Source of the DNA: Mnemiopsis leidyi
Lineage: Eukaryota > Ctenophora > Tentaculata > Lobata > Bolinopsidae
Length of the DNA stretch: 64,000 nt
Direction of reading: 5' to 3'
NCBI GenBank assembly: GCA_000226015.1
Contig: JH154139.1
Span: 272,786 to 336,785 of the forward strand
Below are positions 25,965 through 38,600 of this stretch, piece by piece; the first letter of the stretch is position 1; each line of letters begins with the position of its first letter. A program made the translations under genes and the position numbers. The notes below the pieces were generated by a model. That model was not told where the DNA came from and searched no databases. It saw only the letters and a program-made list of their open reading frames with translations.

Positions 25965-28900
25965 TTAGAACTGCTGAAGTTGATGGGGTTGAAGACCATA
26001 CGCGGAAGCAGCGGACGCTGCTGCAGCATAAGCAACCGGGTCCAAAGCAGTCTGCTGGAACAGTGCAGCTTGGTTTAGATCAGGGTAGGCAAACATCTGA
26101 ACCATACCCGCTTGTGCAGCTGCCGTGGCTTGGGCCTGGGCTTGAGCTTGAGCTTGGCTTTGAGTTGCCATCAACAGCGAGCCTGAAAAACGATTCGGAT
26201 CATTTTAGCATTTCTTAGGAATAAACTGCTTTATTACGGGTGGTATAACATGATACGGCGGACCTTGCACAGCTGCCCTAAGATAAGAGCTTATCGATCT
26301 GACCGAAGGTAATCGAATTTTTCAAGAGAATTAGATTTAGAAAGCGACAATCTACCAATCAGGTCCAGAAATGAGATCACAGTACCCGTTAGGGAGAAAT
26401 TTTCATACGCACGATAATTTGATTACGGATAGTGCGAGAAAAGTTAGGTTGAATCAGCGGTTTTCTCTTTCAACTGCAGTGATAAAAACGGATTTTGACC
26501 ACTTGGTTGACATAGTGATGATGCAGATATACATGACATTCTACCCATGGATTTTATTCAAGCTCAGAAAAATAGAGTTAAGATACGGAATATGGTTGTC
26601 AAATTGGTGTTATATTCCACTTTTCAATGAAATTTAGGTCAAAGGTTATGCTTATGGAGTATGTAAAGGTCAAACGGAAGCAAAAAAGCGTGAAAAGGAA
26701 AGTGTATCGAATAGGTGACATAGGGCAGGGAGTAGATTTAAAACGTTCCATTGCATGGACTTGCCCGTAAACAGAAACTTATTGAATAATGTTATGAAAG
26801 TGCCAAAAATGTCGTCAGTGATTCAATTGTTAAAGCCAATGCTTTTATGCCATCAAGCGGCTATGGCACTTTGCTATAATAAAAATGTATGATGACACTA
26901 TACCTATGACAATATAATAAATACCAATTCGATGCCACTTTTAATGCCTTAATGCCCATGCCTAAAATTTCACAAGTGCCATGCATTCTCATGCATATGC
27001 CATATGCATGTTTCAAAAATAAGAAAATATGGTTATTTTCCTATAAATGCCTCTACACTCTATCGGTGCCAATGCTATCGCACACACTTTCAATGCTTAG
27101 TTCCAGGACACCATGGCCTTATTTTATCAAGTGGGAGGAATAGTTCCATGAAGTAAAAACTGTAAAGAAATAAAATGAAGAAAGATGTTATCATGATGGA
27201 AGCCAGTAAATGGTAATTCGATAAGTAATGTATAAGAACCTGACTGAGGTTGTCATGGCATTTAGGAAGTCATCACAAAAACCGCGCTATAGCAACACTA
27301 CAGCAACACTATAGCATTACTATAGCTACACAGACACTTTAACAACGCTATTTAGAAAGCAAGGCATGTGAAACAAAAAGAAAGAGGACTGGGATATAAA
27401 AGTTTAATTGGGAAAAACGCTCGCGAAACTTGAATGATATAACTCGAATAATATATACTGTACCATTATGACCGTGCATATTATAACACATTTGCTTCAA
27501 ATTCTCAAAATCGTACAATCTGATCTGTCAAACAGTTACCTGTATTTTGCAAACTATTGTGTCAGTTTTCGGTCATTACACAAAAATTAAAGTGATTCGT
27601 GGTCAAGTGTAAACCAGATTATCCAGTGTGGATGCTGAAATCTAGATAGGTTCCTCCCAAACCTAACACTTTGAGTAAAAAAGTTACTTAAATCATTGCC
27701 GGTATATAGCCCACACACTGACATGGTACCGGTACAAGCAATTTTGTTTCCAAACGAAAATAAATCAGATTCCATTATAACATGTTTTTGGGAGTATGAT
27801 AATTTTGACGAGTATTGAATTTAAAGACTGTTGATTCAACATCTACAGATCTATGTATAGCTCAGCCAAGGGGATCAGCCAATCAAATATTATAAACTAA
27901 TTAAAATTTGAAACCAATCACAAAGCTTATAAGATGATGATAGTATCATACGTTCCGCCAAATTAGCACATCAATGCATGAATTCCAAAACTGTTGATTA
28001 TGTAAATACGATCATATCGTTTCATTTGGAGGTCTAATATTTAGACTGAAATTGTCTGTAATACCTACGGGGCACATGTCATTGAAACCAAATTTTTGGA
28101 GTCTGTTTTCAATTTCGGTGGTTTCTGCAGGAAGGATTCAGATTTACAGCGGGTACAGAAGTCTTTATTATAAGTGTTAGAAAAATTTCGAAAATGAGAA
28201 GTTTTAAGAGTAAGATAACACTACAGTTACATATTCCTGGTTTCAAGAAAGTACGAATGTACTGAATCCTTAGAAATACTCCTGCGTGGAAAGGACAAAG
28301 TAAAACCGAGCCGTCACTTCTGATAAAGCTGGGTTTCTCACCACACGGATTGTTTTAACATTTTAACGAGTAACAAAGTGTCAAAACTTGTTTTTCAGTG
28401 AACCTTCATCGACATTAACAATTCTAATGCAGAATAAGTAAGTATAGAAACTATGTGACTATTAAAGCTCCTAAACTTGAGTTTTTCAATGTCTACACTG
28501 ACGGTAGCACATTCTAACTTTCTTATTGTTGTGCAACATGAAGGAGAGCTATAGGAATAAACTATAACATAAAAGAAGAAAACATTTGCGTAAACACACA
28601 GCCATATACTCACCATCTAAATTACAGTTCATCTGCTGGAGAGTGTACTCTGCTGCATATGTCTCCGCTTCTTCGGGGGTCTTGCAGATCTTGTTGGGGA
28701 CTGATTGGTAGCCCGGGAGGTTCGCAAACGAGACCTGCCAAGGGAGATGGAATACTTTGTTATGCTGTTTGCTGTGGAAATTTGGTGTGGTTTCAGTATA
28801 GAGTTATTCTGAGAGGAAACCTCCTAAAATAATTCCTGTCTGATAAGAGATTGTTCTCATAAATGGTAATGGTGTGATGTGCGATAGGTTTTTGGAGCTT

Positions 28901-31900
28901 CATGTTGGTCAAGAGCAGTTGCAGCTTAACTTTACAGTAACTACTATAAGTACAGTTTTACCACCAATAACTAAAACTGTACTTTTTAACCCAATGATCT
29001 CTGGCTGAGAAACGTAGAATTTTATCGAGATGATGTTAGTTTACCAAATTAATGAGAGAATAGGATAATCCTAAAATTCTTCTTTTAGTAGTTAATGAGT
29101 CAATATCATACTACAAATATTCAAGCGGTAGCCGATGTAATTTTAGCTCGATCGGGGCAGCTCTAATTTTTACAACATTTAGATTCAAGCTGTAGAGTGT
29201 TGCGGTCGTCTCGGTTCTCATCTGCTCAAGAGGAGATTTACCACTGATCATACCAGGTGTGCAAGGTATCAGCCTTGCTGCCAGTAAAACCCTCTTATCA
29301 GAGCCACGTGATAGCTCGCCCTGATCACCTGATCTGCACGTGCAAGTCAGGAGACGCTTACGTAAAGACCACGTGATAGGAAGCAGCCAGTCCTGGGCCC
29401 GCAATTACCTCCTCGCTCCACTCTCGCAGTCAAGAGACTATATTTCTAGTGCCTCCCCTTGCTAACTTGCAGATCGGGTTTCATAATGGAAAAAATATCA
29501 GCTCGGTCTCTAGCTTTATTTCATTATATCAATATGCGCAATCTCTTGGTTCCAATAGCCAAATTCCTCAGCAGACATGATTGAAATAAGAAACGAAAGT
29601 CGAAATTCTTTTGAGTTCGACATGAGACTCACGGTTTTTATGAGATTAGTGGGCACAACAAAGATTTGAGTTCGTCAAGTGACGACAATCAATACTAGGA
29701 CGGTATTTTTGCAATAGCGACAGTTTTGAATAGCGAAATTTTGTATCTGAATGAATACCATGTAATAAGCGACAAATTCAAAAAGAAATCACTTGATTCT
29801 AGCAGACAACATGTACATGAAGGTACGGTGGGTAAATCAAAATCACATAGCTTGCACCCAAAAATTGGGCCGATGTAAGACACTCAGCATTTAAAAATTT
29901 ACTTAACATCCACATATCAATCTCGACAAATTGAAATCTTTTAAAATTCCTTATATTTTTTGGGTAATCATAACACAATTCAACAATTTGGAGCCAGTGC
30001 AGATGAATTAGTTAGGCAAAACATAAAATTACAATTTTTTGGATATTTTAAGCACAACACATGCCCCATTTTCCAATCAAGGTCCTGGGAAGCTCTTTTG
30101 TCACACTTATACCGGAATTACCTTATATAGGTACAACAGACTTGGCCAGTCTTGCACCTTTACACTAAACAGCTCATATTTAGGTATGCCCCAGTTGTTT
30201 TTGGAGGCTACGTCTTGCAAAACCTAAGGTGAGAAAGAGAGGCTTTTTGAAATTGGGGCTCTCAAAAATTTGAAGTGTAATTGGTTCCGCTTGATATGCT
30301 CTTGTTTACCAATGAAGCAGGCTTACAATCGATAATATGACAAACTTGAAAATATCTGATAATCTCACCTGAATTGGCGATTTAGCGCTCTCTGGTGGTT
30401 TGAGAGTGTAAGCAGGGGCGGCAGGTGTCAGCTCCATCCCAGGGATTAGATCGAACATTCGCTCCTAGAAGAAATAATTTTCAGCGGGGACAGCAGCTGA
30501 CCTCGGTCTACAGCACACTTACATGGCCATAAAGAACGGTATGGGAACGGTGGGGAGGTATCGTAAATAATCTCAATATCGATTGGTAAAATTTGGTTTT
30601 TATTGGTCAATGGTCAATCACTGTCATACGACAAAAAATTTGAGGTACGTCCCCAAAAATACTGTTCTGTATATACGGTGGCCACTCATTCAGTAAATTC
30701 CTCTTTTCAACTGTCACAAAAACAAAAAAGACTTACCGGTCCATCTAAACCTCGTTTTCGCTTTGGATCATACCAATAAGCTGGGACACCATAGAGCGGA
30801 GTTCTGCCGTGGCTGCTGGTGCTAGTGGAGCCCGAGAAGGCTCCCCTTGCTCCTCTGCTGCCAGCTGCTCCTCTTAGGGGCCTACCTCTTCCTCTGGGAT
30901 AGGAAATGGGATTGAAGAGAAGAGCTTGTGGTAGGATTTCTTTAAAATTTCATAGTTTAATATTAGTACTGCGAGTACTTCTCTGTTTTCAGTCCAAAGC
31001 TTATATTTAGGTGCTACATTGATTAACAGATTTTCATAAAATCAACAATTCTTAGTAATAGTACAGGCGGTACAGCACAAAGCACTCACGCCGTGAATCA
31101 CTAGAGTGAACACAAAAAGAATTAGTTTGTCAGAAATCACCAAGCTGCAACCTTACAATCCCTTTACCTGATTCCTGCGGTCTGTTGTTGAGCGTGATTT
31201 GCCGTGCTGAAGTTTTGTGGAGACAGGGGGCTGACATTGGGCAGGACAAACGGTTGGTAGGCAAGTGCTGTTGGAATGTTCAGATACTGTGCATAAGGGT
31301 TGAGAGTGGGGATTGATGCTACAGCCGCAGCGGTGGCAGAAGACGGGTTCATCATGAGCTTGTTCCTCGTGTGTCGAGCATACGTTTCACGGTCCACAGG
31401 CTTCGCTAACGTAACCTGAAACCAGTTTTTTGATGGATGCTTCCAGAAGATATAACTCGTTTTTGGGCTCGCAGCTCTATTGTTTCGTCTCGAGACATTA
31501 CTTGGCGACTATTAACTTTGCACTGGTGTAAAACATCACACAAACTCTTCTCAATTTGACCTTTTAAGTAAACCACTGAACATTTCATCTGGCTCATGTG
31601 AGCACCAGGTGCAAACTGTACACAAAGTTTTAGCGGCCGGTAAATTGAAAGGGATGGTGGTTTATGTGACAAAATTGACAATTCGTTTCGCGGTCAGGGA
31701 CCAAGAACAACTGTTTTGTGGGAGGGAACTGTGTCAAGTGAATTTGCTTCTACCACGGGTCTCTTAATCTAATGTATGAAACTGGTGAAATATTGTTAAC
31801 CCACAAAAATTAAGTAAAGCAATACATCCAGGTCACAGGTCAGTGGGTCGGAAGCGCTGATATGTGTCTATACATTCAAGTTACAGCTACTGTATCTAAG

Positions 31901-34343
31901 CAGTTATTCTTTACAGTTACATGCAACATTTGCGTCAGTCATGCATGGCGGCTTAGTGACCGGTAACATACTGACATAGTATCATGACAGATATTGTAAA
32001 CCCTCGAGCCGGTCTTATATTTATATGAACTAGACTTAAAGCAATTGTCATAACGCAACATTTATTTGGGAAAATTTGTAACAGTACGGTCTGATTACAA
32101 GCAAATTAATTACTTCGTCTGATAATTTCTTTACAAATTTGCTATAAAACCAAAATTCACATCCAAATCTACAAACCTACCTCAACTTCGCAACCATCAA
32201 TTTTTGATCCATCAATGGCCTGCTTAGCCTTTCTTGCGTCCTCCTTAGTAGTGAAGTGCACAAAGGCATAATCTCTAATCTTTTTTACTCGTTCCACGGG
32301 AGCTATTTTCTGGAACACCTCCGCTATCGTGCTTTCTTGGGTATCGATGTGGAGGTTTCGTACATACAGAACCTTCACCTGTACAAAAAAGCGATAGTCA
32401 AGGAATTTGGGGCAAGTTATTTGTCGTTTTGCAACACCTTTGCCGGAATTGAAGTTTAACATTTGTTATTAAAACTGTAGGGAATATCCCGGTCTTCGCA
32501 ATTTACAGCTGCATACTTCTTCAGTGTTACAATCTGTGACGAATATCTTAATAAAAAGCATTACCAAATAGAAGACCGATAGGTCCTCACCGCCTAACCT
32601 TCAATCCTCAAGATAACTGGCATATAAAGCTATGAAAAACCAATTTTCCGGTAATAAATCTAGATGTCATTTCTTGACACGTTTGTCAAGTCTAGGTCGC
32701 TTCACTTACCTGCTGCATGATATCATCGTCCACCTCCAGCTCAGGTTCAGCCCAGTCTACAGCAATAGTGTGCCCCCACAAGGTGAAGGGTTGCGGAATC
32801 TGAATTCGAGTTTTTAGTTGAATGAGCATCTTAAAGTTGCGATGTTCATTATGCTATTGTGAAATCACATACTGTGACTCATGCAATAAGGATTTTGGAG
32901 GTATGAGAGATAATTATCAATAGGACTGTGTATGATGCGAATTTGATTATAAATGATGGTGCTGGAAGAGGAGGTTTATAATCGTTCAGATAATCTTCAA
33001 GTTGAAAGTGCGATGAAAGATAAGGCAGGAGAGCTGATTCAACAATGTTAAGGGCTTTCCTTTGAAACTCTTAATCTAAGGCTTAGAACCCCTCTAAGAT
33101 AAATTTACCTGTCTCAGAAGTTTCCGTCTAGCCATTGCCGCTGAGCGGTGAGAATCATACTCGACGAAAGCGAAGCCCCTATTCTTGCTCTTATCGTTAG
33201 CACTAGGATAAACTATCACGTTTTGGACCCCGTCGGTTATCTGAAATTGTGAGGGATTCGCCATAAATTGATGTTGGTTGTATAACAAAAGGGGTTTAAT
33301 CTTGGCAGGGATCCTTAGATTATCCAAAGTATAGATATAAGATCGTTCAAAGCTAATATTTCAGAACTCAGTCAATATGGCCATGCTAATTATGATAGAC
33401 TCCTAAAACGTTCATATAAAACCTTTTGCATCTCTGTCAGTATCTGTTCCCTGACCACTGTTTTAGGAATTCCGCCAACAAAGAGCCGACAGTTGTCCAC
33501 GCTTGGACATACGCCAATGTTCTTTCCTCTTCGGATCTGAATTTTTAAAGGTTACCATTAATTTTACTGATGGGTTAATTGTTTCATTATTCATCAACAG
33601 AGTTTAGTTAAGAAGAATATTAACTCTTCAGGCTGGGCCAATATTAATTCTTCAGGCTGGATAGTGGGCCATCTTCTCTGAAGCATGCACTTTCTTAAAG
33701 GCATAATGATGGCCGAATTCCCTAGTTAAATCTGGATTTACTCTACCTATTTTTGTAGAAATATACATCACGTAATCACGCACCTCATAGTTGTTGAGCA
33801 TCCTCACAGCATTCTGTGCCTCTTTTTTCGTGGAGAAAACAACGAAAGCATATCCCCGGTTGTTCCCGTTGAAGTCCATCATGAGCCTCATTTCGTAGAT
33901 CCTACCATGCCGGGTAAACAAAGGAACAAGCTCGTCCTCGTATACGTCTCGAGGTATTTTCCCAACGAAAACCTAATGGAGGATCGGATCCTCCGTAAAT
34001 TTCTCAAAAGTTTTGAGAACAAAATGTTGATTGTTAAAATTATTATAGCTTCTTTGAAGATCAATAATCCCTAGGATTTAATGATAGATGTTTCCTTAAA
34101 AACATATATCGGCACTTTCTTCCTACTAACGGCTCCACTGACCTCTGCACCCTTTGGTGGGGGTCCCTTCCAATCTGGGGGAGGACCGTACTTCCTCTGT
34201 CCGTTAGTCTGAGAGATAGGGTAGCCGGTCCGGTTCATCAGCTCTACTAGTTTGGGTTCAGTGGGGGTGATGCCTTCTTCTTCATCCGACAAGGTTCGGG
34301 TGTGTTGTCCTGGAGACGGCACCGTGTTGCTGTTCGTCGCCAT
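25965..34343 (-). CDS. RNA-binding protein of the A1CF/RBM46/RBM47 group
   Basis: Eleven minus-strand exons join without a break: 34143-34343, 33784-33972, 33423-33536, 33109-33240, 32710-32799, 32181-32378, 31168-31415, 30737-30893, 30369-30464, 28614-28734 and 25965-26182, giving 587 residues. After the family lead-in ([16 protein letters not shown]) come three RRMs at roughly 68-145, 145-225 and 245-310, with RNP cores [29 protein letters not shown] and LYVRNL/DYAFVHF. An RG-rich stretch lies at about 392-420. A C-terminal fold at about 444-515 ([19 protein letters not shown]) corresponds to the dsRBD-like end of A1CF, RBM46 and RBM47 and separates the protein from SYNCRIP/hnRNP R. The tail is Ala/Gln-rich. 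Relatives bind mRNA 3' UTRs and act in C-to-U editing, splicing or germ-cell mRNA control. The start is the first ATG after a CAG and heads the conserved N-terminal exon. Confidence 0.92.
29140..29470. promoter_or_regulatory. E-box cluster in an intron of the RNA-binding protein gene
   Basis: This GC-richer island lies between exons 30369-30464 and 28614-28734. It carries two CACGTGATAG motifs, one GCACGTGC and a TTACGTAA. A TATATTT follows on the right. It could be an internal promoter or enhancer bound by bHLH factors. No transcript start is visible. Confidence 0.25.
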
Positions 34344-35600
34344 GTTCTGTTGGGGTGGTGAGGGGTGTTATGTGAGAGTACTGTTGGGGTGGTGAGGTGT
34401 GTTATGTGAGAGTACTGTTGGGGTGGTGAGGTGTGCTATGTGAGAGTACTGTTGGGTGGTGAGGGTGTTATGTGAGAGTACTGTTGGGTGGTGAGGTGTG
34501 TTATGTGAGAGTACTGTTGGGGTGGTGAGGTGTGTTGTGAGAGTACTGTTGGGTTGGTGAGGGNNNNNNNNNNNNNNNNNNNNNNNNNNNNNNNNNNNNN
34601 NNNNNNNNNNNNNNNNNNNNNNNNNNNNNNNNNNNNNNNNNNNNNNNNNNNNNNNNNNNNNNNNNNNNNNNNNNNNNNNNNNNNNNNNNNNNNNNNNNNN
34701 NNNNNNNNNNNNNNNNNNNNNNNNNNNNNNNNNNNNNNNNNNNNNNNNNNNNNNNNNNNNNNNNNNNNNNNNNNNNNNNNNNNNNNNNNNNNNNNNNNNN
34801 NNNNNNNNNNNNNNNNNNNNNNNNNNNNNNNNNNNNNNNNNNNNNNNNNNNNNNNNNNNNNNNNNNNNNNNNNNNNNNNNNNNNNNNNNNNNNNNNNNNN
34901 NNNNNNNNNNNNNNNNNNNNNNNNNNNNNNNNNNNNNNNNNNNNNNNNNNNNNNNNNNNNNNNNNNNNNNNNNNNNNNNNNNNNNNNNNNNNNNNNNNNN
35001 NNNNNNNNNNNNNNNNNNNNNNNNNNNNNNNNNNNNNNNNNNNNNNNNNNNNNNNNNNNNNNNNNNNNNNNNNNNNNNNNNNNNNNNNNNNNNNNNNNNN
35101 NNNNNNNNNNNNNNNNNNNNNNNNNNNNNNNNNNNNNNNNNNNNNNNNNNNNNNNNNNNNNNNNNNNNNNNNNNNNNNNNNNNNNNNNNNNNNNNNNNNN
35201 NNNNNNNNNNNNNNNNNNNNNNNNNNNNNNNNNNNNNNNNNNNNNNNNNNNNNNNNNNNNNNNNNNNNNNNNNNNNNNNNNNNNNNNNNNNNNNNNNNNN
35301 NNNNNNNNNNNNNNNNNNNNNNNNNNNNNNNNNNNNNNNNNNNNNNNNNNNNNNNNNNNNNNNNNNNNNNNNNNNNNNNNNNNNNNNNNNNNNNNNNNNN
35401 NNNNNNNNNNNNNNNNNNNNNNNNNNNNNNNNNNNNNNNNNNNNNNNNNNNNNNNNNNNNNNNNNNNNNNNNNNNNNNNNNNNNNNNNNNNNNTGTTGGG
35501 TGGTGAGGGGTGTTATGTGAGAGTACTGTTGGGGTGGTGAGGGGTGTTATGTGAGAGTACTGTTGGGGTGGTGAGGTGTGTTATGTGAGAGTACTGTTGA
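34344..35600. repeat. 34-base minisatellite around an assembly gap
   Basis: The unit is about 34 bases (CTGTTGGGGTGGTGAGGTGT plus GTTATGTGAGAGTA). Six copies and part of a seventh are seen left of the gap (34351-34563) and three to the right (35494-35600), with small indels among them. The 930-base run of N (34564-35493) probably hides more copies. The array begins only a few bases upstream of the start codon of the RNA-binding protein gene. Read in the sense of that gene, every unit ends CCCCAACAG, like a 3' splice site. Confidence 0.9.
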
Positions 35601-38600
35601 ATGATGAATATAATGTTTATTTGAAGTGATCAGTGAATGAAGTGAACAAAACGTTGAACCAGATTTGAGGTCAGAGCGACAGGGAAATTTTTTCAGTGGT
35701 GCGGGGTTCCTATAAGGGGAAAGGTGGAAGAGGGCTTTTGATTTCTTGCCATTTGATTAAGATCTGTTTAATTTGTGGCATCAGAGGCTATATTACCCGG
35801 CACCTACGTAATAATCGAGAACAAATTTCATTTAATTTGAACATCGATTAAGCTTCAAAGTAGCACTAGCATTTGTCATTCTATATGCCGGTTACCTTGG
35901 CAACAGGGTGGAGATTTCAGGATATTGATTGATGCTTTATTTAAAATATCGCTCTGTTCCAAGAAAAGTAGAAAAGTGAACGTGGGTCAATCAATTGATA
36001 ATAAGTAACTTTGTATTTTTAGCTGAACTGCGAAATTCTGAAAGGCTATTTCCGTCAACTATGAGTTCATGTCAAGAAGGCGCTTCTCCAAACTTGAATT
36101 TATAAGCTTATTAGAGAGCTTTGAGTATAACGTTTACGATACATGACAGGAGTGGGAGACCCCTCAAGTTCGAAACATTTGAAGTTCGAAACTTTTACGT
36201 TTTATGCACGATTCTTTTAGGACGCCGGAAACTTTTGTTCATTAAATTTGCCAATGCAATCACTTCCTTTGTCACTACCGTATCAGACATGGCATTATAT
36301 TTGACGTTAGATCTTAAGTAGTTTTGCAGACTGTATAATTTCTTAACGTCCCAATGTCTATCGCTTTTTAACACAATATGGGATAAAATGATAAATTTGG
36401 GGATTAAGATGTTTTCTTTTGCTGTGAGGTATCCGCACATAATTGAATATTTTAATATACATCATTGATTGATCAAACCAAGAAAATAATTAATCATAAT
36501 CGAAATCAAGTCCTGAAAATCAGGTAGGATGATGAATTATCAGTGCATGTCTCGAATCAGATAATCACACGGATCCTGTCGAAGTGCCAAAAATTGAAAT
36601 ATCTCATTTCCCGCATAACTATACATGAATTAGAACAATCAAAACAGACATCATAACACCGTGTATACATCATTATAAACATAGCTTGGCTGCGTGATTT
36701 GTCACAAATACATAAGTATGATCATATCGTGGGGTATCAATCACTTGATTTAGTCTGATCTTGAGGAAGACACTAAAATCTACAAGGAAGCATGAGCAAG
36801 ACAAGCTATAAGGAGCTCTTAACATTACCAAATGTATCACGACTCTAAACCGCCATCAGACTGAAGTATCCTGCAGACAAACGCACTGATCCTGACAAAG
36901 GAAAACGAGTATCTTCTCTCCTCCGGGAGAAAGGAAGCTCCTTTCTGGGGGGAGAGAAGGAGACGAGAAGGGCCGATCACGAGTAGATCTCATCACTGCG
37001 GCTAAAGTACAGCTGGTTAGAGAGCCGGCTACAACTACAACACAGAGAGAGCTTATTGCGTACAAACTACTACTATAGCTGCGTGTATTATAATGAAACT
37101 AGAGTAAGTGGTAAAGGCCGGATCAAGTTACCAAGACCTTATATCACGGTTTCGGGGTAGTGTCTGAAAGCTCTGAGGCGTCTCAGAGGAATCCCCAACG
37201 GATCATGTGACATGTGCAATGTAGCTGTCACTCTGGCACGTGACAACAACTTATCGCGAGTCGGCCAATTACCGGGGCCCAATGTCTGATAACGGCTGGG
37301 TAACACGAGCTGTGTTTTTTTGGAGATCACGTGATAATTATCGATGTTTTTGCCCCGGACTAATATCAACTTTAGACAGTGTTACTAGGTGATACCCGCC
37401 GACTGTTTCTATAGGTCTTGAAGCTATCTGAGAAGCCATAATGCCTGTAACTACAAGTAAGGTAGTTGGCGACACGTAGTCCTCTCCATGCCTTAGCTCT
37501 GTTGTGGTGACCGTGACGTAGCCGGCTCAAAGCTGTGAACGTGCAGAAAATTGACAGTTTTGACGGCCAAGCCCAATGTGCGTTCTTGCAAATGATATGC
37601 AGAAATGTAAGTACTAATTGAGCTACTACTTGGCTGTTTTAACGGGTATCAGTTTACGATGGGACTTCATGCGTTTATAAGTGACTGTTAAAGTCGGGTG
37701 ACCCCGATATATTCACCATCATTGATGCAAATTCTTTCCTTGTGTTTAAGATGTTCCATAAGAATTCGCGAGGAGCTGATTAGCACCGCAGCTATATTGA
37801 AAGGTCTATATTACGTTTTATTTATAGTCCGGGAGTGACATTAAAAGTGTAACAATGACCAGAAAATCTGATATCAGAACTAGCAGTCCGAATCTACTCC
37901 TAATTATAATGAAACCAAGTGTTGCGCTATCTCCGCTGATGATTTGATACAAGGAGCAAATTAGATTAGAAACTGGTAAAAAGAACACCTCTGAACGGAA
38001 TCAAGTTCAACTTAAAAAAATTGGGATCGCAGATTTGAGCCAATTAAAGAGGGATTTATCTACAGCTTCATGACTCATGAAATTAATCAAGAGAGGACCT
38101 GAACAGCGCCTTATCATTGTGCCGAGAATTTCATTAATTATCCGGTGATTAGCGATAATCAAGGCGTTCCTAGAATCAAGGAAGCAGGAAAGGGTGAAGT
38201 CCGTCGTCGATGGCGGCGGCGGCGAATCACCCAGTTGTATTTGTAACGTACCGATCAGCGAAACTGTAGAGCAAGCTGGTAACAATAGGTGATCTCTCGG
38301 CAACTGTAGTCCAGTAGAAACATCTGCTCCAGTAACTCGATACATCTTTTAATTTTAGTTCCGAGTGACGCGTCGCGTGCACCGACCAATCAGTGACTTC
38401 TGTAAACTGCACGTGAGCTCCCCTTCGCCTCACGTGGGAGATAATCAATGCAATTGGGAGCTATGGGCCAGAACGCTCCCCGGCTCGCAACAGGCTGAGG
38501 CCAGAGGTATAGTTTCAACTTTCATATCAAAGTGGTGTCTCACTATTTTACGAAAATAGAACAACGCCGGTAATAAGATCGGCATCTGTTAGGGTGCTAG

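Noticed and set aside
34530-35540. Frame of 336 codons on the plus strand
   Set aside because: Nearly all of it is the run of N; the rest is minisatellite.
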